From: CAZTJA01 sp964613745
GTDB taxonomy: Bacteria; Desulfobacterota; Desulfomonilia; Desulfomonilales; Desulfomonilaceae
Direction of reading: 5' to 3'
Assembly (NCBI GenBank): GCA_964613745.1
Contig: CAZTJA010000002.1
Location: forward strand, 56,587-120,586
Length of the DNA stretch: 64,000 nt
Shown here: positions 38,857 to 46,699 of the stretch, piece by piece
Position numbering within the stretch: position 1 is the first letter of the stretch
How the letters are laid out: every line of letters starts with the position of its first letter
The notes under the pieces: model-generated
Told to the model about the DNA's origin: nothing
Seen by the model: the letters and a program-made list of their open reading frames with translations, nothing else
Databases searched by the model: none
Made by a program: the position numbers and the translations under genes

Positions 38857-41724
38857 ATGGTCGGCAAAACTGCATTGAAGAAAGTTCTCATAAACAAGCT
38901 GCCCAATGAATCACATAAATCCATCGGGGGTTTCGGTTGTGAGTATGCCGCCATAACACTTTTCGCCATTTCTTTGTTCCTATTTCTAAGTCTAGTCAGT
39001 TACCACCCCAAAGACCCCTCATGGAACACCTCCGTTTCGAGACCGGAAATTTCAAACTTGTGCGGTTTTTTCGGTGCGTATATTTCAGATATTGTGATCC
39101 AGCTGTTTGGGGTCGCATCACTTCTGTTATGTCCGGCTCTGGTGTTATTTGGCTCCGTGCTAATTCTGAACAAAGATCATAAAATTAGTATCGGCGATAT
39201 CTTCTGTACGTGTGTTGTCATTGTGATCGGAGCCGCTTTCGTCGAGAGATTTTCACCGGGACGATTGCTGGATTTTCCACCCGATCACTTGGGCGGGACA
39301 ATCGGAAGCCTCATCCACGCTTTTACTCGACGTCTATTCGGTTCGGGAGGAGGAATCCTATTCCAAGGAACAATTCTCGCTCTCTGCTGTGTGAAATTAT
39401 TCAAAATCAAGGTCAAGGATGTTGGTTATTTCGTTTCACAGAAATATGTGATCTTGAAAGAAGCCATCCAGATCTTCAGCATCGCGATCCGGACAAAAAT
39501 TTCCAACTGGAAGTCAGGCCTAGAGCATAGAAGATTCCTTGGAACGGGAATTCCCAAGAGCCGACTCGATGATTTCGACGATTCATTGGTTTCCAATGCA
39601 AAGGATGCTGAATGGGAGAAAATATCTCCCATATCCGCCGGGCCACAGGGGTGGTATGAAGAAGATGAGTTGCCGCATCAGGATCCGAGTCCAAATTCCG
39701 GTATCGCAAAATCTGATTGCGCCAACACTCAAATTGATCTCGCAGTTAAGAGACAACAAATTAACTCCCGTAATACCCTCCCTGAGCTACCTGATAACAG
39801 TACATATTCCCTTTTAGAGCCCATTAAGACGGTTGAAGTAATTCAGGTAAAAAGGCCAAGTGCAGAAGCTAAGATAGTTGATTGTGACAATTATTTTACG
39901 GATCCAGAGGAGATGAGCAGCACTGTCGACAGTGACATTCGAGAATTGCTCAGCACCAAATCGCCCCAGGCCTCGTGTAAAACAAGAGGTGAAGAAATTT
40001 TCGATGCTGCAATAGACACTTATCTGAGAGAAATTTCCGAACCCAAATCCGACAATTCGACTGAAGGAGTTCCAAGGCTCATTAACGGAGAATTTCAGAC
40101 ACAACGTCGGACAAATATCGACAAATCAAAGATGGTTTCTCGGAATGATACAGTTAAGATTCCGCAGCCTCAGGCAGCAATGCCCTCAATTTCCGAACGA
40201 GCCGATCTGAAAGAAAATAACGCTCCAAAGTCAGCGAATTTAGGATCCAAATCCGTAGCGGGAGATTACGTACTTCCAAGCCTCGATCTACTCGATGTTC
40301 CTCCACGTTCGCGGAAAAAAATAGATCAGATAACACTTCAAAAGAATGCCGCTGTTGTCGAACAGAAGCTTGCAGAATTAGGGGTAAAGGGGAAAGTTGT
40401 CCATATTCACCCGGGACCGGTAATTACAATGTATGAATTGGCACTGGCCCCCGGCATTCCCCTTCGGCGTGTTTTGAACATGTCCGATGATTTGGCGATG
40501 GCCTTAAAGTCGGGTTCCACAAGGGTTGTGGCTCCAATTCCGGGCAAAGATACAGTTGGAATCGAGGTTCCCAATCTAGATCGTGAGATAGTCTATTTCC
40601 GTGAAATAATAGAATCATCTGCCTTCAGCCAATCCCATGCTCCTTTGAAAATGGCTTTAGGAAAAGGAATAGATGGTGAACCATTTGCGGGAAGTCTTGC
40701 CAATATGCCACACCTGTTGATCGCAGGTGCTACCGGCACCGGAAAATCTGTAGGACTCAATTGTCTCATCTGTTCCTGGTTGATGTCATGCTCTCCCGAC
40801 GAAGTAAAATTTCTCATGGTAGACCCGAAAAAGCTCGAACTTTCCTACTATGAGGACATTCCTCATTTAATCCATCCTGTTGTCACGGAAGCGGAAAAAG
40901 TCCCGAAAGTGCTGAGCTGGGCCATTAAGGAAATGGAGCGCAGATACGACATCCTGAGCAGGGCCGGAGCTAAGAACATAGCCGGATACAACGAGAAAGT
41001 TGACTCGGGACATCTCAAAATGGACCTGGATGGTAACCCCGTAAAGAAACTTCCATATATCATTATAATTATTGATGAGCTTGCGGAACTAATGATGGTG
41101 GCTGCAAAGGACATCGAAATATCAATAGCAAGGCTCGCTCAAATGGCTCGAGCCGCCGGTATACACCTTATACTCGCTACTCAGAGACCATCTGTAGATG
41201 TTATCACGGGAGTAATAAAAGCCAATTTCCCGGCTAGATTGTCCTTTCAGGTTTCTGCGAAACCGGATTCGAGAACGATTCTGGACACCACCGGTGCCGA
41301 GAATCTCCTTGGAATGGGCGACATGCTCTTTTTGCCTCCCGGAACGGCAAAAATGAGAAGGTTGCACGGACCTTATGTATCGGAAAACGAAATCAAAAGA
41401 GTTGTTGATTTTATAAAACAACAACGCAGTCCGGTATATATCCAAGAAATTACAAAACATGTTGCGGAGGAAGATGGAAAAACGAGTGCAATGGCCGATT
41501 TTATGGAAGACCCCAAATATGATGAGGCCGTTGAACTTGTTAGTCGTCTAGGACATGCTTCCATCAGTCTTATCCAGAGACATATGCGAATTGGGTACAA
41601 TAGGGCCGCGCGTATTATAGAAGCAATGGAGTCGGAGGGGATAATAGGGCCGTCGGATGGAACGAGCAGGCCCAGGGAAGTCCTGGCTCAGTCACTCCAT
41701 TCCGTACCGGACGGCAGCATGTAA
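38857..41724 (+). CDS. ftsK: DNA translocase FtsK/SpoIIIE
   Basis: A 955-residue septal DNA pump. Four to five N-terminal helices (residues about 28-200) anchor it. A long, poorly conserved Ser/Lys/Asp-rich linker spans about 200-460. The alpha/beta motor domain follows, with GATGTGKSVGLN (Walker A), LMVDPKKLELSYY, YIIIIIDELAELMM (Walker B) and LILATQRPSVDVITG. The C-terminal gamma winged helix (EAVELVSRLGHASISLIQRH, SRPREVL) reads KOPS sites. It probably acts in chromosome dimer resolution with XerCD, which are not in the window. It is monocistronic. Confidence 0.95.
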   Translation: MVGKTALKKVLINKLPNESHKSIGGFGCEYAAITLFAISLFLFLSLVSYHPKDPSWNTSVSRPEISNLCGFFGAYISDIVIQLFGVASLLLCPALVLFGSVLILNKDHKISIGDIFCTCVVIVIGAAFVERFSPGRLLDFPPDHLGGTIGSLIHAFTRRLFGSGGGILFQGTILALCCVKLFKIKVKDVGYFVSQKYVILKEAIQIFSIAIRTKISNWKSGLEHRRFLGTGIPKSRLDDFDDSLVSNAKDAEWEKISPISAGPQGWYEEDELPHQDPSPNSGIAKSDCANTQIDLAVKRQQINSRNTLPELPDNSTYSLLEPIKTVEVIQVKRPSAEAKIVDCDNYFTDPEEMSSTVDSDIRELLSTKSPQASCKTRGEEIFDAAIDTYLREISEPKSDNSTEGVPRLINGEFQTQRRTNIDKSKMVSRNDTVKIPQPQAAMPSISERADLKENNAPKSANLGSKSVAGDYVLPSLDLLDVPPRSRKKIDQITLQKNAAVVEQKLAELGVKGKVVHIHPGPVITMYELALAPGIPLRRVLNMSDDLAMALKSGSTRVVAPIPGKDTVGIEVPNLDREIVYFREIIESSAFSQSHAPLKMALGKGIDGEPFAGSLANMPHLLIAGATGTGKSVGLNCLICSWLMSCSPDEVKFLMVDPKKLELSYYEDIPHLIHPVVTEAEKVPKVLSWAIKEMERRYDILSRAGAKNIAGYNEKVDSGHLKMDLDGNPVKKLPYIIIIIDELAELMMVAAKDIEISIARLAQMARAAGIHLILATQRPSVDVITGVIKANFPARLSFQVSAKPDSRTILDTTGAENLLGMGDMLFLPPGTAKMRRLHGPYVSENEIKRVVDFIKQQRSPVYIQEITKHVAEEDGKTSAMADFMEDPKYDEAVELVSRLGHASISLIQRHMRIGYNRAARIIEAMESEGIIGPSDGTSRPREVLAQSLHSVPDGSM

Positions 41725-41812
41725 CCGCAACTCCCTGCTTCGTCATTTTCCCATCCGGCATTATTGATTTAATTCATTATTCATAATTGGAACGGCAGGC
41801 TTCGGATTTTAA

Positions 41813-41841
41813 TTGAAGCATCCAGCTTGATAACTTATAGT
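41813..41841 (+). promoter_or_regulatory. Sigma70-like promoter of the acu-like operon
   Basis: TTGAAG (41813-41818), a 17-nt spacer and TATAGT (41836-41841), between ftsK and the acetyltransferase gene. Confidence 0.55.
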
Positions 41842-41934
41842 AAAAATCACTAAAATCATTGCTGGTGAATGCTCTCCCCGGAATATATTGGTCTAAAAAT
41901 CTTTCGGTCCATTTCGGCTCCAGCGGACCATCAT

Positions 41935-42417
41935 ATGGCATACATTAAACGAATAGTTGATTCCAAAGGGATGACCTTTGTATTAAAAGAACTGGGGCCG
42001 AATGAATCATCCCTATTGATCTCAATGTACGATGAATTCAATCCGAAAGCGATCAGCCAAGGCCTACCGCCAAGCAACGATGCGTCCAGAACCGAATGGG
42101 TGCTGAACTTGTTAAAGAGGGGGAGAAATTTTGGAGTGCTCTCCGAAGATACCATCGTGGGTCACGCGGCACTGTTGCCGGATGAGAAACGTTTGGATGG
42201 AGAGTATATTATTTTCGTTTTGCTCCCATACAGGAACCGTGGTCTCGGGACGGAACTTACACAGGCTACGGTAGCGAAAGCGATTGAATTAGGATTGAAG
42301 AATGTCTGGTTAACCGTTGAATCATATAATTTTCATGCTATACGAGTTTACAGGAAAGCAGGCTTTCTCTTTTGTGACGATGGTGAACTTGAACGAACCA
42401 TGATGCTCTCCTTGTGA
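41935..42417 (+). CDS. GNAT acetyltransferase, AcuA-like by context
   Basis: A 160-residue GCN5-type acetyltransferase. LLPYRNRGLGTELTQATVAKA is the acetyl-CoA binding motif A (R/Q-x-x-G-x-G/A), followed by NVWLTVESYNFHAIRVYRKAGF (motif B). Start choice is uncertain: ATG 41935 begins the recognisable fold, while ATG 41869 adds 22 residues just downstream of the promoter. It ends 1 nt before a deacetylase gene and two genes before an acetyl-CoA synthetase-like gene, the same set as Bacillus acuA-acuC-acsA. There AcuA acetylates the active-site Lys of AcsA and turns it off. The role is inferred from that context. Confidence 0.75.
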   Translation: MAYIKRIVDSKGMTFVLKELGPNESSLLISMYDEFNPKAISQGLPPSNDASRTEWVLNLLKRGRNFGVLSEDTIVGHAALLPDEKRLDGEYIIFVLLPYRNRGLGTELTQATVAKAIELGLKNVWLTVESYNFHAIRVYRKAGFLFCDDGELERTMMLSL

Positions 42418-42418
42418 G

Positions 42419-43465
42419 GTGGCATTGGCACTGAAGATAGGCATAATTCGCGATACGCGGTTTTTGGAGCATAAGCCGGGGCTTGTCCATCCGGAAAGTC
42501 CTATGCGACTGCGAAGTTTGTATCGTATGCTGGACAAAGAATTTTACGATAAAGTAGTCACCCTCGAACCACAGCCGGCAACTCTTGAACACTTGGAGCT
42601 TGTACACTCACCGGCCTACATAAAACAGATCCTTAGCACGGCCGGACGAGATTTCACTACTTTGGCTCCTGATACGAATGTCAGTGCCAATACGTACATT
42701 GCTGCTTGGCTCGCTGTTGGAGGATGCATCGGTGCGCTGGATAAACTCATTTCCGGAGAATGCAGGGTGTGCTTTTCTTTTATTCGTCCGCCGGGTCACC
42801 ATGCGTTGACTGATCGGGCGGGAGGTTTTTGCATTTTCAACAATTTGGGCATTACTGCTAAGTATGCTCTTGAGCACCTCGATTTTAAACGCATTTTGAT
42901 TGTTGATTGGGACATTCACCACGGGAACGCGATACAGGATTTGTTCTACGGTGACCAGCGGGTCCTTTATATGTCCACCCATTACATGGGTTGGTATCCT
43001 CATACAGGGGATTGGGAGGAAGTCGGCACGAATGGGGGCTCGGGGTATACGGTCAATGTTCCTGTTCCTAAAGAAATGGATGATGACGATGTGCTGCACA
43101 TTTATCGCGACATTCTAACTCCTATAGTTCGAAAATTTAAGCCTCAATTAATCTTTGTTGCAGCGGGATTTGACGCTCATAATAGAGATCCTTTAGGCAG
43201 GACGAAATTGACGGAGAAGGCATATGGCCGGCTCACGCAACTGGTTCTCCAACTGAGTGATGCGGTTCGAAACGCCCCAATATTGTTCGCACTTGAAGGA
43301 GGATATGATTTGCCGGCTCTCGTGCAGTCAGTCCGTGAAGTGCTCAATGTACTCACATTTGAAGGCCGCCGGGATCGTCTCCCGTTGCCTGTAACGAAAA
43401 GGGGACACGATATTGTTGAGAAAACCATGGGAATTCACAGGCGCTACGGTGTCTGGGTAGCTTGA
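42419..43465 (+). CDS. Histone-deacetylase-family protein deacetylase, AcuC-like
   Basis: A 348-residue zinc deacetylase. RPPGHHAL holds the catalytic His pair; VDWDIHHGN supplies Asp and His zinc ligands; AAGFDAHNRDPLG supplies the second Asp; the transition-state Tyr is in LEGGYD. It starts at GTG 42419, 1 nt after the GNAT stop, and ends 15 nt before the acyl-CoA synthetase. In Bacillus AcuC removes acetyl groups from acetyl-CoA synthetase. The operon here suggests the same reversible control. Confidence 0.85.
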   Translation: MALALKIGIIRDTRFLEHKPGLVHPESPMRLRSLYRMLDKEFYDKVVTLEPQPATLEHLELVHSPAYIKQILSTAGRDFTTLAPDTNVSANTYIAAWLAVGGCIGALDKLISGECRVCFSFIRPPGHHALTDRAGGFCIFNNLGITAKYALEHLDFKRILIVDWDIHHGNAIQDLFYGDQRVLYMSTHYMGWYPHTGDWEEVGTNGGSGYTVNVPVPKEMDDDDVLHIYRDILTPIVRKFKPQLIFVAAGFDAHNRDPLGRTKLTEKAYGRLTQLVLQLSDAVRNAPILFALEGGYDLPALVQSVREVLNVLTFEGRRDRLPLPVTKRGHDIVEKTMGIHRRYGVWVA

Positions 43466-43480
43466 TGCCGGCAGTACATA

Positions 43481-45199
43481 ATGATCAAAGTCAGTGTTAG
43501 ACCGGAAAACCCCAATGCGAATCTGAAAACCTATTATGAGACCTATAGATCTTTTGAATGGCCCGAAATAGAACGAGATCTGTTCGGTGGAGTCACCAAC
43601 GAAATCAATATCACCACTCAAGCAATTGACAGATGGGCCGATGATCCTGCCACCTCAGAGAAGGACGCTTTCATATTTTGCAAACAAGGTAATGAGCGCA
43701 GGGTTACTTACGGTGAATTGAAGAGAAAATCATCCCGTTGGGCCAATCTGCTAACCAAGTACAATTATAAACCCGGTGATCGAGTATTCATTTTTTTACC
43801 GTCTTGTCCTGAAATTTACTTTGCAATGGCGGCTTGCGCCCGCATTGGGATTATTTTCAGTGTGTTGTTTCACACCCTCAGCACTGAAGAACTGGAATGG
43901 CGCTGTTTAAACGGGGATCCACGCGGCATTCTCACACATCCGGACCTTATGGATCGCTTCACACCGGATTCGTTCCAGAATGTCAAACACGTTTTTCTTA
44001 CTACACCCCACAAACCGGGTATCGGTCCTTCGGAAACCATACTCGATGCAGTATCCGAGCACATGCCTGATGAATGCCCTCCCCGGATTTTCTCACGAGA
44101 AACTCCCCTTTATCTGGTTTACACCTCAGGGTCTACTGGCCCACCCAAGGGCGTAGTACATGCTCACGAGGACATGATCGGCCATTATGTCACGGCAAAA
44201 TATTGCCTGGAATTGGATTCCAATTCAACGATATGGACGGATGCTGAACCGGCCTGGATTACCGGCCTTGTATATGGAAGCTTTGCGCCGTGGTTATGTG
44301 GTGCTACTTCCGTAATACAAGGAGATACGTTTTCTCCCAAGACTTGGTACCGCACTCTCGAAAAATATCAGGTGACTACCTGGTACAGCACACCGTTGAT
44401 CTTCAGAAAATTAATGTTGTCCGGTGAAATCCCGGTCGGAAATGACCTCTCTAATCTTATACATATAGCCTCAGTTGGAGAAACCCTGGTTCCGGAACTA
44501 TTCTACTGGATAAAGGAGCATCTGAATCATTCACCACATGATACGTGGTGGATGAGTGAAACAGGAATGATTTGCATTTCAAATTTTCCTTCTCTTCCCA
44601 TCAAACCGGGTTCAATGGGGAGACCTGTGCCGGGAATAGAGGCAGCAGTACTGGACCCTAAAGGAGAGCCATTGTCCATTTTGACTTTGGGCGAATTGGC
44701 ATTAAAGCCCTCGTGGCCGGCACTGATGAAAACGATCTGGCGCGATGAAAGGAGGTATGAACAGTATTTTTCTGAGGGATGGTTTTTAACCGGTGACATG
44801 GTGATCAAAGATGAAGACGGTTATTTTTATCATCAGGGCAGAAATGATGATCTGATCAAGTCGGGTTCATGCCAGGTAGGTCCTTATGAGTTTGAGCAGA
44901 TATTATGTCTTCATCGGGCGGTGAACGAGGCGGCGGTCATATCGCGAAAACAGGAAGGTGAACTTCCGGCTATCAAAGCGTTTCTTAAGTTGGATCGTGC
45001 TTATGCCCCATCCGATGATCTTGCAAATGAATTGAAGCTTTTCCTCAAAACAAGTCTCAACTACGAAGTCCAATTCGACGAGATCAGTTTCATTCCGGAG
45101 TTACCAAAGACACGTTCCGGCAAAGTACTCAGGCGAGTGCTTCGAGTATGGGAATTAGGGCTGCCTAGCGGAAATCCGTCAAACCTGAACGATAAATAG
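43481..45199 (+). CDS. Acetyl-CoA synthetase-like AMP-forming ligase (AcsA type)
   Basis: A 572-residue adenylate-forming enzyme. YTSGSTGPPKGVVH is the P-loop; TWWMSETGMICISNFPSLPIKPGSMGRPVPGIEAAVLD closely follows Bacillus-type AcsA, including the Trp that limits the acyl pocket to acetate; GWFLTGDMVIKDEDGYF and GRNDDLIKSG are core motifs. The C-terminal PKTRSGKVLRR carries the Lys that AcuA-type enzymes acetylate. It forms acetyl-CoA (possibly propionyl-CoA) from the free acid, and works with the preceding deacetylase and acetyltransferase genes. An ActP-like acetate carrier is encoded at 6151. Confidence 0.85.
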   Translation: MIKVSVRPENPNANLKTYYETYRSFEWPEIERDLFGGVTNEINITTQAIDRWADDPATSEKDAFIFCKQGNERRVTYGELKRKSSRWANLLTKYNYKPGDRVFIFLPSCPEIYFAMAACARIGIIFSVLFHTLSTEELEWRCLNGDPRGILTHPDLMDRFTPDSFQNVKHVFLTTPHKPGIGPSETILDAVSEHMPDECPPRIFSRETPLYLVYTSGSTGPPKGVVHAHEDMIGHYVTAKYCLELDSNSTIWTDAEPAWITGLVYGSFAPWLCGATSVIQGDTFSPKTWYRTLEKYQVTTWYSTPLIFRKLMLSGEIPVGNDLSNLIHIASVGETLVPELFYWIKEHLNHSPHDTWWMSETGMICISNFPSLPIKPGSMGRPVPGIEAAVLDPKGEPLSILTLGELALKPSWPALMKTIWRDERRYEQYFSEGWFLTGDMVIKDEDGYFYHQGRNDDLIKSGSCQVGPYEFEQILCLHRAVNEAAVISRKQEGELPAIKAFLKLDRAYAPSDDLANELKLFLKTSLNYEVQFDEISFIPELPKTRSGKVLRRVLRVWELGLPSGNPSNLNDK

Positions 45200-45207
45200 A
45201 ACAGAAA

Positions 45208-46077
45208 CTATTTCGGGTTATTCCAAAGAAGCACTGCTCCGGGAACAAATCCTTTGTCCTGTGCAAGTATATCCAAGTATATCATGCCTAACGAGGCAAT
45301 TTCTTTGGGCGGCTTTCTTATGAGGTCACGCATATCTATGCCCAGAATGTATTTCTTACAAGCGATGCACAATTCTGCACGTTCATTTTTCCTGTCTTCT
45401 GAATAGAGAAATTCCAATTGATCCTGAACCTCATTTTCGCAAAACGGGCACTGCAGTCTTGAGAAACGCCATTCATGACCGCAAAATGAACATTTGAGAA
45501 AACGTGCTCCCTCCGGTTCTTCAATGAAGCTCAATTCAGGCCAGGAGCCGCAGATCGGGCAATAGCCTCTATGCCATTCTTTAGATTGATCCTTGTCTAT
45601 TGATTCCCCGACTTTACGATTGAAAGGTCTCAAGAGAATGCTATTTGAAAAAACCAGCACGGGACCGGGCACATTCTGGAAGAGATCAGATTCCGCATAA
45701 TCTTGGGGTCCTGCCGTAGGCAGAAAATATGCCTCATCAGGCTGTTCACTTATGGCTCGGCCGAGGACATCCAACTCTTCCTCAAGAGCGGGGAATCCTT
45801 TTTTCATGAGTGGGATAAGTCTGATAGATGCGGGCTTGAGTGCCTGAGCGGAGACCTTGAAGTCCTCTTTGGTCAACAAAGGCCTGCCCTGACGGCGCAA
45901 AAGAGGATCCAGCAAATCCGATTCCACGGAAAATCTAGGCAGATCCGATTTGATATCCTCGATTTCAGTAAGTAAATCCCGGAACGCATCAAATATTTGG
46001 GCAAGCTGCGGGAGTTCGATCTTAATTTGATCAATTCCTTCTCGTATAGCTAGTGCTTCCTTGCTGAGCTTCTCCAT
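45208..46077 (-). CDS. fdhE: Formate dehydrogenase accessory protein FdhE
   Basis: A 289-residue cytoplasmic protein needed for maturation of membrane or periplasmic formate dehydrogenases. It has the four CxxC motifs of the family's rubredoxin-like domain: CPICGSWP, CSFCGHEW, CPFCENE and CIACKKY. The N-terminal half is helical. I chose ATG 46077 (AGGTG upstream) over a TTG at 46098. No formate dehydrogenase genes are in the window, so it acts in trans. It is convergent with the acs-like gene, 8 nt apart. Confidence 0.9.
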   Translation of the reverse strand: MEKLSKEALAIREGIDQIKIELPQLAQIFDAFRDLLTEIEDIKSDLPRFSVESDLLDPLLRRQGRPLLTKEDFKVSAQALKPASIRLIPLMKKGFPALEEELDVLGRAISEQPDEAYFLPTAGPQDYAESDLFQNVPGPVLVFSNSILLRPFNRKVGESIDKDQSKEWHRGYCPICGSWPELSFIEEPEGARFLKCSFCGHEWRFSRLQCPFCENEVQDQLEFLYSEDRKNERAELCIACKKYILGIDMRDLIRKPPKEIASLGMIYLDILAQDKGFVPGAVLLWNNPK

Positions 46078-46216
46078 GAATTGAGCACCTGACGGCAAAA
46101 TTGTTCAGATCTATTCACCCGAACGGATGATCTAATTACTACGTGCTAATAGCAATAAATGCAAGCTCTCGAAGCCCGGTGGGGAAAGGCGTACCTCTAG
46201 GGGATTTTTTGGAAAC

Positions 46217-46606
46217 TTATCTCTTAGCTTCCTCGTCCAGAACCGGAGGCGCCGGCGGTATTTCTCTCCAATTCAGACTTGAGAACGGGTTAGGTTGAGG
46301 CGGGGCCGTTGCCTGAACAGGAGCTCCTTCTTTAAAGAGCTTTTTCTTTTGCTGTGACAGAAATGACTCCGCTTTGTCAACGGGGTAGCTTATGAGTTTA
46401 CCGAGAACCCAGAAGATATACATTTGATCTTTTGGATGTATCTGATACGAACGTTCGTGCTCAAGTTGTTTGTCAGGAGAAACGGAGGTTTGAGAATCTT
46501 GGTAATAAGGTCTGACGGGGATCAATCCTTGTGCGGATTGTTCGGCTGGAGAATCAAAGACAAACAGGCAAAGAATAAGGACGGGGACCAGAGATAGGCG
46601 TAGCAT
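46217..46606 (-). CDS. Small exported protein, unknown
   Basis: A 129-residue protein. I chose ATG 46606 because GGGAGG lies upstream and a signal peptide starts there (MLRLSLVPVLILCLFVF, cleavage near AEQSAQG). The mature part is polar and helical, with a Pro-rich tail (PVQATAPPQPNPF, IPPAPPVLDEE). No domain recognised. It lies between the FGE-like gene and fdhE on the same strand with gaps over 90 nt, so co-transcription is uncertain. Confidence 0.6.
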   Translation of the reverse strand: MLRLSLVPVLILCLFVFDSPAEQSAQGLIPVRPYYQDSQTSVSPDKQLEHERSYQIHPKDQMYIFWVLGKLISYPVDKAESFLSQQKKKLFKEGAPVQATAPPQPNPFSSLNWREIPPAPPVLDEEAKR

Positions 46607-46699
46607 GGCGGCCTCCCTCGACATTTTTATGAAATGCGGTCCCTGTATCACAATTACATGTAAATTCAAGTCCTTTTTCTAAGAAAAAGGTTATCCTTC

